In this document: positions 43,047 to 48,777 of the stretch, piece by piece | How positions within the stretch are numbered: position 1 is the stretch's first letter | Layout: each line of letters begins with the position of its first letter | NCBI GenBank assembly: GCA_903855945.1 | Contig: CAIOAK010000194.1 | Location: forward strand, 1-48,777 | Length of the DNA: 48,777 bases | Origin: an uncultured Anaeromyxobacter sp. | GTDB taxonomy: Bacteria > Myxococcota > Myxococcia > Myxococcales > Anaeromyxobacteraceae | Reading direction: 5' to 3' | Notes under the pieces: generated by a model | Database searches by the model: none | Told to the model about the DNA's origin: nothing | Seen by the model: the letters and a program-made list of their open reading frames with translations, nothing else | Translations under genes and position numbers: made by a program

Positions 43047-43880
43047 ATGTTCCCCCGCCCGATGCGCTCCCGGAACCGAAGCTGGGCTCTTGCCGCGGCT
43101 GCCGCCCTCCTCCTCGGGGCGTGCGCCAAGAAGGCGCCGGCCGTGAAGTACGACTCGCAGGCCGAGCAGGAGTACACGGCCGGAGTTGGGGCTCTCGAAG
43201 ACCGGGACTTCACCGACGCCCAGAGGATCCTGGAGCGGGTGCGCACCAAGTACCCGTACTCGAAGTACGGCGCCCTGGCCGAGTTGCGCCTCGCCGATCT
43301 CAAGTACGAGCAGGGGAAGTTCATCGAAGCGGCCGATGCCTACACGGGGTTCGTGAAGATCCATCCCTCGAGCCCCCAGGTGGACTACGCGGCCTACCGG
43401 GCAGCGATGTCGCGATGGGCCGACGCGCCGAGCGAGTTCTTCCTCTTCCCGCCGATGTACGAGCGCGACCTCACCCAGTTCATCAAGGCGACCGAGGGGC
43501 TCGTCACGTTCCTGGAAAAGTTCCCGAATTCCCGGTATGCGCCGGATGCTCGGGAGAAACTCGATAAGGCCAGGGGAGTGATGGCGGAGCGCGACTGGTA
43601 CGCCTTCGAGTTCTACAAGAAGCGGGAGAAGTGGCAGGGGGCGGCGTACCGGCTCGAGCGGATCATGAAGGAGTTCCCGAGCAGCCCGCGCGAACCGGAG
43701 GCCCTCTGGCAACTGGCCGACATGTACGTGAAGCTCTCCGAGCGGTTCAAGGCCCAGAAAGCGCTCCAGACCCTCATCGTGAAGTACCCTGCGAGCTCCC
43801 AGGGCAAGAACGCCGAGAAGCTCCTTGCCGACCTCCGGACCCAGCCCGAGCACCCCGAGCTCTGGAAGACCCCCTGGTAG
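43047..43880 (+). CDS. bamD: BamD outer-membrane assembly lipoprotein
   Basis: The 277-residue protein has a signal and lipobox (ALLLGAC) and five TPR-like units such as YTAGVGALEDRDFTDAQRILERVRTKYPYSKYG. BamD binds BamA in the machine that folds outer-membrane barrels, including the porin in this window. ATG 43047 may be replaced by ATG 43062, which leaves the signal peptide intact. Only 1 nt separates it from recX. Confidence 0.9.
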   Translation: MFPRPMRSRNRSWALAAAAALLLGACAKKAPAVKYDSQAEQEYTAGVGALEDRDFTDAQRILERVRTKYPYSKYGALAELRLADLKYEQGKFIEAADAYTGFVKIHPSSPQVDYAAYRAAMSRWADAPSEFFLFPPMYERDLTQFIKATEGLVTFLEKFPNSRYAPDAREKLDKARGVMAERDWYAFEFYKKREKWQGAAYRLERIMKEFPSSPREPEALWQLADMYVKLSERFKAQKALQTLIVKYPASSQGKNAEKLLADLRTQPEHPELWKTPW

Positions 43881-43881
43881 C

Positions 43882-44646
43882 GTGATCGGGCGCCGCCGCC
43901 GGGTCCGGTTCCGGACCGGGGCGCCCTACCTCGTGCCGTTCCTGGCGGCCGCCGTGGCCGCGGCCGGAGCCTGGTTCTGGCGAGCGGAGATCCTTTCGGC
44001 GGGGTCATCCGCGACCCTTCAGAGCCCGGAGACCCAGGTGCGGAAGGCGCTCGCCGCCCAGGGGCGCGCGCACCTGGAGGATGTCTACGGGTGGAAGGCG
44101 GGGGGAACCTTGGAACTCGTTCCCGTTCGCTATTCGGACGTGGTGCCGGACGTGGAGGGGGGGCGTGCCACCGTCGTTGCCCTGCTCGACGCCGAGGGGA
44201 AGGCGGTCTGGCGCGACCAGGCGGCGATGGTTTCCTACGTCGGCCGGGAGCGGTTTCACATGAAGCCCTGCAAGATCGCGCTCTGGTGCGCCGAGGGGGA
44301 CCAGTTCGCGCGCCTGAGGTCCGTCCTGCGGACCCTCTTCAGGAGACTCGACGCGGTCCACGGTGGCGATGCCGCTGCAGTCGCGTCGCTCGCGGCACCC
44401 GACTACCGGGACGGGCAGACTGACCGAGAGGCGCTCCAGGCCCGCCTGAAGAGCGAGCTCGCGGCGCCCCGGCCAGGCGTGCGCGTCCTCGGATGGCAGA
44501 TCCGGGTCGACCGGGACTCCGCCGAGGTGGGGGAGGACTACGAAGACCCCGACGTCCGGCACCAGGGGGGAGGCCGGGGGGCTTTCCGCGCCCGGTACCG
44601 CCTGGAACGGCGGGGCGAACGCTGGCTTTTCGCGTCGGGGCTGTAG
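43882..44646 (+). CDS. Membrane-anchored protein with NTF2-like domain
   Basis: The 254-residue product starts GTG 43882, one nt after bamD. A basic N-terminus and one membrane span (LVPFLAAAVAAAGAWFW) anchor it. Residues of about 145-250 (LFRRLDAVHGGDAAAVASLAAPDYRDG, then AFRARYRLERRGERWLF) resemble an NTF2-like fold. The middle has a pair of cysteines (MKPCKIALWCAEGD). I do not recognise the protein; adjacency to bamD hints at an envelope role. Confidence 0.7.
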   Translation: MIGRRRRVRFRTGAPYLVPFLAAAVAAAGAWFWRAEILSAGSSATLQSPETQVRKALAAQGRAHLEDVYGWKAGGTLELVPVRYSDVVPDVEGGRATVVALLDAEGKAVWRDQAAMVSYVGRERFHMKPCKIALWCAEGDQFARLRSVLRTLFRRLDAVHGGDAAAVASLAAPDYRDGQTDREALQARLKSELAAPRPGVRVLGWQIRVDRDSAEVGEDYEDPDVRHQGGGRGAFRARYRLERRGERWLFASGL

Positions 44647-44697
44647 CGCGGACCGAGGGTCCACGGTTCATCCGCTCCATTGCGTCGATGGACGATC

Positions 44698-44733
44698 GTC
44701 CGGCACCGAGGTCCCGGTCCGGCACCGAGGTCC
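44698..44733. repeat. Two-unit GTCCGGCACCGAGGTCC repeat
   Basis: CCGGCACCGAGGTCC occurs twice (44700-44714 and 44719-44733), each with GTCCGGCAC. It is in the gap about 20 nt before the GTG start of the TPR gene. Confidence 0.85.
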
Positions 44734-44753
44734 GAGGTGGTAGACTTCCCCCC

Positions 44754-45536
44754 GTGGACGATGTCACCCGGGAAAAGCTGCAGCTCGGCCGGTACCACTA
44801 CGAACGGCGCGAGTTCGCCCGCGCCGCGGAGTGCCTGTCCCGGGTCGTCGAGGCCAATCCGACCTTCGCCGACGTTCACAACATGCTGGGCGTCTGCTTC
44901 CACGAACAGGGCGACCACGAGAAGGCGCAGCGCGCCTACGAGGCCGCGCTCCGGCTCAACCCCGCCTACACCGACGCCGCCCTCAACCTGGTCATCACCT
45001 ACAACGACACCGGCCGGTACGAGGAGGCGAAGGAGACCTACCAGCAGGCGGTCCGTACCTCCGGCGCCGCCCCGGGGCAGCTCGACAGCTTCGCCCGCGG
45101 CAAGCTCGCCAACATGTACGCCGACATCGGCGAGGTCTACCGGTCCGCGGGGCTCCTTCCCGAGGCCATCGCCGAGCTGAGGCGCGCCCTCGCCCTCGGC
45201 CCCGCCTTCGTCGACATCCGCGCCCGGCTGGCCGCGGCGCTGCGGGACTCCGGGCGGCGCGACGAGGCCATCGTGGAGTACGAGGAGGTGGTGCGGCAGA
45301 ATCCCGCCTTCCTCCCCGGGCGTCTCCACCTGGGGCTCTCCCTCTACGCGGCCGGGCGGAAGGCCGATGCGGTGGAGCAGTGGGCCGAGGTGCTGCGCAT
45401 CGCGCCGGGCAACCACAGCGCCGAGCTCTATCTCGAGTTCGCCGGCATCGCGCCGCCGGGCGCGTCGCCCCTCGCGCCCCTCGCGCCCCCCGCACCGCCG
45501 GACGCGCGGATGGACTCGCTGATGGACGCAACATGA
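44754..45536 (+). CDS. Tetratricopeptide repeat protein
   Basis: The product has 260 residues with about six TPRs (for example EFARAAECLSRVVEANPTFADVHNMLGVCFHEQGDHEKAQRA) and a Pro/Ala-rich end. There is no signal peptide. It starts at GTG 44754, without a strong ribosome-binding site. Thirteen nt separate it from selD, so it may be co-transcribed. TPR proteins bind partners; none can be named. Confidence 0.82.
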   Translation: MDDVTREKLQLGRYHYERREFARAAECLSRVVEANPTFADVHNMLGVCFHEQGDHEKAQRAYEAALRLNPAYTDAALNLVITYNDTGRYEEAKETYQQAVRTSGAAPGQLDSFARGKLANMYADIGEVYRSAGLLPEAIAELRRALALGPAFVDIRARLAAALRDSGRRDEAIVEYEEVVRQNPAFLPGRLHLGLSLYAAGRKADAVEQWAEVLRIAPGNHSAELYLEFAGIAPPGASPLAPLAPPAPPDARMDSLMDAT

Positions 45537-45549
45537 ACAGAGGAGAACG

Positions 45550-46599
45550 ATGAGCGAGAGCCCCCCGAGGCTCACCGCGCTGTCGCACGGCGCCGGTTGA
45601 GCCTGCAAGATCCGCCCGGCGGAACTGGCGCAGGTCCTGCGCCATCTACCCAGGGTGAATGATGCGCGCGCCCTCGTCGGTCACGAGACGCGCGACGACG
45701 CGGCCGTGTATCTGCTGTCGCCCACCGAGGCCATCGTCGAGACCGTGGACTTCTTCACGCCGGTGGTGGACGACCCGTACTGGTTCGGCCGCATCGCCGC
45801 AGCCAACGCCTTCTCCGACGTCTGGGCCATGGGCGGCCGCCCCATCTTCGCGCTCAACCTGGTGGGCTTCCCGGTCCACACGCTCCCGATGGAGATCCTG
45901 GGGGAAATCCTCCGGGGCGGCGCCGAGACCGCCGCCGCCGCCGGCGCCCCCATCCTGGGCGGCCACAGCATCGACGACCCGGAGCCGAAGTACGGGATGG
46001 CCGTCACCGGCCTCGTCCACCCCGACCGCATCCTGCGCAACGTCGGCGCACGGCCCGGGGACCAGCTCCTGCTCACGAAGCCGCTCGGCTCGGGAATCAT
46101 CACCACGGCCATCAAGCGAGGGATCGCGACGCCCGGGCAGATAGCGGGGGTCACGGCGGTCATGGCGGAGCTCAACCGGGCCGCCGGCGAGGTTCTGGCG
46201 GCGAGCGGCGCCGTCTCCGCCCTCACCGACGTCACCGGCTTCGGCCTGCTGGGGCACGCCTGGGGGATGGCCGAGGGCTCGAAGGTGCTCCTCCACCTCG
46301 ACGCGGCCGCCGTCCCGCTGCAGCCCGACGTCCTGGCGCTCGCGGAGAAGGACGTCGTCCCCGGCGGGAGCAAGGCGAATCTCAAGTGGGTCGCCCCCCA
46401 CGTCCGCTTCGCCGACGCCGTGCCGCACCCGTTCCGGGTGGTCCTGGCCGACGCGCAGACGAACGGCGGGCTCCTCGCGGCGGTGCGTCCGGAGCGGTTC
46501 CTCGCCGTCCAGAAGCTCCTCGCCGACCGCGGCGTCACGGCCGTCCACGTGGGCGAGGTCCGCGCCGCGCCGGAGGGGCCGGCCATCGAGGTCGCCTGA
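45550..46599 (+). CDS. selD: Selenophosphate synthase, itself a selenoprotein
   Basis: The enzyme makes selenophosphate from selenide and ATP. From ATG 45550 the frame meets TGA at codon 17 (45598-45600) in the context HGAG-U-ACK, exactly where E. coli SelD has catalytic Cys17 followed by Cys19 and Lys20. I therefore read it as selenocysteine, giving 349 residues. A start at 45655 would remove the active-site loop. [21 protein letters not shown] and the C-terminal [18 protein letters not shown] complete the family pattern. AGAGGAG lies before the ATG. Neither selA, selB nor tRNA-Sec is in the window. Confidence 0.93.
45601..45634 (+). promoter_or_regulatory. Putative SECIS hairpin in selD
   Basis: One nt after the UGA, CCTGC (45602-45606) pairs with GCAGG (45630-45634), and inside it TCCGCC (45611-45616) pairs with GGCGGA (45618-45623), leaving a tight loop near 15-19 nt from the codon. 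Bacterial SECIS elements lie in this range. The apical loop does not match the E. coli sequence. Confidence 0.6.
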
Positions 46600-46639
46600 C
46601 CCTGCACCCGCGCCGCCGCGCGGTTATGATGCCCGCCCC

Positions 46640-47371
46640 ATGCGCGCCCACGGCAGGAAGGCCGGCCAGCTCCGGCCCGTTTCTCTCGAAGTGAACGTCT
46701 CGAAGCACGCCGAGGGCTCCTGCCTCGCCCGCTTCGGCGACACCCACGTGCTCTGCACCGCCAGCCTCGAGAACCGGGTCCCGCCCCACGTGCTCGGTAC
46801 CGGCGCGGGCTGGGTCACCGCCGAGTACGGTATGCTCCCCCGCTCCACCAACGAGCGCATGGCCCGCGAGGCGGCCCGGGGCAAGCAGGGCGGCCGAACC
46901 CTCGAGATCCAGCGGCTCATCGGCCGGGCGCTGCGCGCCTCCATCGACCTCTCGGCGCTCGGGCAGCGCACCCTCACCATCGACTGCGACGTCATCCAGG
47001 CCGACGGCGGCACCCGCACCGCGGCCATCACCGGCGGCTTCGTGGCGCTCTCGCTCGCTGTGGAGAAGCTCCGCAAGGCCGGCGTCGTGAAGGGCGCCCC
47101 CGTGAAGCGCCACGTGGCGGCGGTGAGCGTCGGCGTCGTCGATGGCGAGGTCCGACTCGACCTGGAGTACGAGGAGGACTCCACCGCCGAGGTGGACATG
47201 AACGTCGTCGCCACCGGCGACCTCGACCTCGTCGAGGTCCAGGGCACCGCCGAGGGGAAGCCGTTCGGCCGCACCCACCTCGACGAGATGCTCGACGCGG
47301 CGCTGGCCGGCATCGCCGAGCTGAAGCTCCTCCAGGAGAAGGCGCTCGGGGTTCCCGCGAAGGCTCCCTGA
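46640..47371 (+). CDS. rph: Ribonuclease PH
   Basis: The 243-residue phosphorolytic exonuclease trims tRNA 3' ends. [42 protein letters not shown] and [23 protein letters not shown] are typical. It lies ahead of rdgB and the tRNA genes. Upstream, 46600-46639 holds no other feature. Function is secure. Confidence 0.97.
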   Translation: MRAHGRKAGQLRPVSLEVNVSKHAEGSCLARFGDTHVLCTASLENRVPPHVLGTGAGWVTAEYGMLPRSTNERMAREAARGKQGGRTLEIQRLIGRALRASIDLSALGQRTLTIDCDVIQADGGTRTAAITGGFVALSLAVEKLRKAGVVKGAPVKRHVAAVSVGVVDGEVRLDLEYEEDSTAEVDMNVVATGDLDLVEVQGTAEGKPFGRTHLDEMLDAALAGIAELKLLQEKALGVPAKAP

Positions 47372-47379
47372 CACCCGCC

Positions 47380-48021
47380 GTGGACCTGCTCTTCGCCACC
47401 CGGAATCCCGGGAAGCTCCGCGAACTCCGCCGCCTCGTCACCGGCCTCGACGTCCGGGTCGTCTCCCTCGACGACCTGGGGCGCGACATCCCCGAGGTGG
47501 AGGAGGACCGCTCCACCTTCGCCGAGAACGCCGCCAAGAAGGCCTGCGAGTACGCCCGAGCCGCCGGGATGCACGCGCTGGCCGACGACTCGGGGCTCTG
47601 CATCGACGCCCTCTGGGGCAAGCCCGGCATCCGCTCGGCCCGCTGGTCGGAGGACGAGCGCCCGGGTCTCATCGGAAGGGACCGGGACCAGGCCAACAAC
47701 GAGAAGCTGGTCCTGGTCATGAACGGGGTCTGGCCGGAGCACCGGGGGGCCGAGTACCGCGCCGTGGTGGCTCTCGCCGCGCCCGACGGGACCCTCCTCG
47801 CATCGGCCGAGGGAGCCTGCCGCGGGACCCTCGGCGACGCGCCGCGCGGGGAGGGGGGCTTCGGCTACGATCCCTACTTCCTGCCGGAGGGGGCGCCGGG
47901 CAAGACCATGGCCGAGCTCACGCCGGCCGAGAAGGACGCCCTCTCCCATCGGGGGGAGGCGCTGCGCCGGCTCCTGCCCGACCTGCGCCGCCTGGAAGCG
48001 AACCCGGGAGCGAGCCTTTGA
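47380..48021 (+). CDS. rdgB: dITP/XTP pyrophosphatase (RdgB/HAM1)
   Basis: The 213-residue enzyme hydrolyses non-canonical purine nucleotides. TRNPGKLRE, ADDSGLCIDAL and GGFGYDPYF are the family motifs. GTG 47380 follows rph by 8 nt; the two are commonly linked. The stop codon overlaps the -35 of the tRNA promoter. Confidence 0.97.
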   Translation: MDLLFATRNPGKLRELRRLVTGLDVRVVSLDDLGRDIPEVEEDRSTFAENAAKKACEYARAAGMHALADDSGLCIDALWGKPGIRSARWSEDERPGLIGRDRDQANNEKLVLVMNGVWPEHRGAEYRAVVALAAPDGTLLASAEGACRGTLGDAPRGEGGFGYDPYFLPEGAPGKTMAELTPAEKDALSHRGEALRRLLPDLRRLEANPGASL

Positions 48022-48046
48022 CAAAAGCCCGGGGGAACGCTAGACA
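48018..48046 (+). promoter_or_regulatory. Promoter of the tRNA cluster
   Basis: TTGACA (48018-48023), a 17-nt spacer and TAGACA (48041-48046), 40 nt before tRNA-Pro. The -35 overlaps the rdgB stop codon. Confidence 0.6.
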
Positions 48047-48085
48047 CGGCGCTCTCGGGCCGGGGCGGACGAGATTGTAAGGTGC

Positions 48086-48159
48086 CGGGGCGTAGCGCAG
48101 CCTGGTAGCGCGCCTGCCTTGGGCGCAGGAGGTCGCGGGTCCGAATCCCGCCGCCCCGA
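48086..48159 (+). tRNA. tRNA-Pro (TGG)
   Basis: The acceptor CGGGGCG pairs with CGCCCCG, with discriminator A. The anticodon loop CTTGGGC gives TGG at 48120-48122. CCA is not encoded. Confidence 0.93.
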
Positions 48160-48226
48160 CTCTTTGACAGCAGAATCGGATGGCCGGGGAAGGAACGTCC
48201 CGGCGGACGGAGGACGGGGCCGGCTT

Positions 48227-48300
48227 GCGCCCGTAGCTCAGTTGGATAGAGCAGCGGCCTTCTAAGCCGCGGGTCGGGGGTTCGACTCCCTCCGGGCGCG
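48227..48300 (+). tRNA. tRNA-Arg (TCT)
   Basis: The acceptor GCGCCCG pairs with CGGGCGC. The anticodon loop CTTCTAA gives TCT at 48261-48263, with stem GCGGC/GCCGC. CCA is not encoded. Confidence 0.93.
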
Positions 48301-48314
48301 CAACGAATTTTTAC

Positions 48315-48391
48315 GGTGAGTGTAGCTCAATCGGTAGAGCACTGGACTGTGGATCCGGGGGTCGTGGGTTCGAACCCCATCACTCACCCCA
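48315..48391 (+). tRNA. tRNA-His (GTG)
   Basis: The acceptor GTGAGTG pairs with CACTCAC, and an extra G at 48315 (G-1) faces C73, the tRNA-His identity pair. The anticodon GTG is at 48349-48351. CCA is encoded. Confidence 0.94.
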
Positions 48392-48425
48392 TCTTCTTCA
48401 CGGGTGGCGGACTCGTCCGCCGCTC

Positions 48426-48502
48426 GCGCCCGTAGCTCAGTTGGATAGAGCGTCGGCCTTCGAAGCCGCAGGTCGGGGGTTCGATTCCCTCCGGGCGCGC
48501 CA
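48426..48502 (+). tRNA. tRNA-Arg (TCG)
   Basis: The acceptor GCGCCCG pairs with CGGGCGC. The anticodon loop CTTCGAA gives TCG at 48460-48462. The outermost anticodon-stem pair is a T-C mismatch (48453/48469). CCA is encoded. The body resembles tRNA-Arg(TCT), suggesting duplication. Confidence 0.9.
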
Positions 48503-48531
48503 TTGACAACCTCGGGGGTGGCTGGTAGATC
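48503..48531 (+). promoter_or_regulatory. Probable tRNA-Lys promoter
   Basis: TTGACA (48503-48508), a 17-nt spacer and TAGATC (48526-48531) lie 50 nt before tRNA-Lys. Confidence 0.5.
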
Positions 48532-48580
48532 GGCCGCCCTCGCCAGAGGCCATCCGAAGTCGAAGTTCCCCGATGTTTCC

Positions 48581-48656
48581 GGGCGCATAGCTCAACTGGC
48601 AGAGCAATGGACTCTTAATCCATAGGTTGAAGGTTCGATTCCTTCTGCGCTCACCA
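48581..48656 (+). tRNA. tRNA-Lys (CTT)
   Basis: The acceptor GGGCGCA pairs with TGCGCTC, with one G-U pair. The anticodon loop CTCTTAA gives CTT; discriminator A and CCA are encoded. Confidence 0.94.
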
Positions 48657-48659
48657 AGT

Positions 48660-48712
48660 CCCCCGGAAGACGGGGGCGGAAAAAGGCCGACCGGCAACCC
48701 CGGTCGGCCTTT
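48660..48712 (+). terminator. Double hairpin terminator after the tRNAs
   Basis: The first hairpin is CCCCCG-gaaga-CGGGGG (48660-48676). The second has a 13-bp perfect stem, AAAGGCCGACCGG (48682-48694) and its complement at 48700-48712, ending in TTT. The A/T-ended second stem could work in both directions. I see nothing in 48713-48777. Confidence 0.8.
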
Positions 48713-48777
48713 CGCTTGTGTGCAGCCCCGGTACCGCCCCCTTCCGCTGGGAACCGAACTGGGCCATGACAGGGGCC

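Larger units (their letters stand above)
29208..44725. repeat. Dispersed 9-mer GTGCCGGAC family (23 copies)
   Basis: Exact copies, by first base: plus orientation 29208, 29820, 30543, 31215, 31407, 34336, 35173, 35696, 37951, 38540, 39434, 42326, 42886, 44143; reverse complement 32594, 32606, 35888, 37244, 40013, 40126, 44554, 44698, 44717. Many extend to CGGTGCCGGACGT. They occur in genes on both strands and in several frames (VPD, CRT, RPAP, VRH, SGTA), so this is a DNA-level signal. Two other 9-mers, at 17359 and 25778, lack the extension. At this base composition I estimate under one chance copy in 15 kb. Confidence 0.9.

Noticed and set aside
29208-44725. GTGCCGGAC burst as a sign of whole-region horizontal transfer
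   Set aside because: The stretch contains rplM-rpsI, uvrD, pilT and bamD in an ordinary core order, so wholesale import is unlikely.
45655-46599. SelD starting at 45655
   Set aside because: Would remove the catalytic loop; the frame is open upstream across a UGA that aligns with Sec/Cys17.
48262-48697. Minus-strand ORFs across the tRNA cluster
   Set aside because: They are translations of tRNA genes.

Overview
The window is a GC-rich bacterial chromosome segment of 48.8 kb, with genes on both strands, short gaps, many GTG/TTG starts and frequent 4-nt start/stop overlaps. The gene mix (ceramide-type sphingolipid genes, a 12-haem lipoprotein cytochrome with an outer-membrane barrel, bacteriohemerythrin, PilT, BamD, a selenocysteine-containing SelD, and the run rplM-rpsI-pilT-recX-bamD) fits a delta-proteobacterial lineage, most likely Myxococcota close to Anaeromyxobacter or Vulgatibacter. 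That placement is inference; no rRNA is present.

Layout. 1-2.2 kb: an IS4-type insertion sequence and an AbrB-Doc toxin-antitoxin pair. 2.2-10.6 kb: an accessory block with a zinc-ribbon/TPR protein, a large SEC-C protein, a SWIM/SNF2 helicase, a small truncated-looking ORF and an HNH nuclease. Two copies of a 79-bp structured repeat precede the TPR and helicase genes. 10.7-18 kb: housekeeping genes (universal stress protein, RarD-like permease, a DHOD-like flavoprotein, a zinc sugar/alcohol dehydrogenase, two secreted FKBP prolyl isomerases, acetyl-CoA synthetase). 18.1-21.7 kb: a coupled murein-recycling operon, ldcA - serine hydrolase - mpl. 21.7-22.4 kb: higBA. 22.5-24.9 kb: a porin plus 12-haem cytochrome operon, probably an electron conduit across the outer membrane. 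25-32.5 kb: M2 peptidase, histone-deacetylase-like protein, SuhB, M23 peptidase, HisC, hemerythrin, dodecin. 32.7-37.9 kb: spt-bcerS-cerR (ceramide backbone synthesis), a RAYT-like transposase and a fatty-acid hydroxylase. 38-48 kb: UvrD helicase, rplM-rpsI, pilT-recX-bamD, an NTF2-like protein, a TPR protein, selD, rph, rdgB. 48.1-48.7 kb: five tRNA genes (Pro, Arg, His, Arg, Lys) ending in a strong terminator.

Most unusual signals: (1) a 9-mer GTGCCGGAC (often the 13-mer CGGTGCCGGACGT) occurs 23 times in both orientations between 29.2 and 44.7 kb but only twice in the preceding 29.2 kb, in several reading frames and in small intergenic arrays; (2) the 79-bp repeat pair has a compensatory change in a predicted hairpin overlapping the Shine-Dalgarno and TTG start of two unrelated genes; (3) the ceramide locus with a nearby lipid hydroxylase; (4) an in-frame UGA at the catalytic position of SelD, followed by a hairpin. 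Coordinates were read by eye from the sequence, and no database search was possible.
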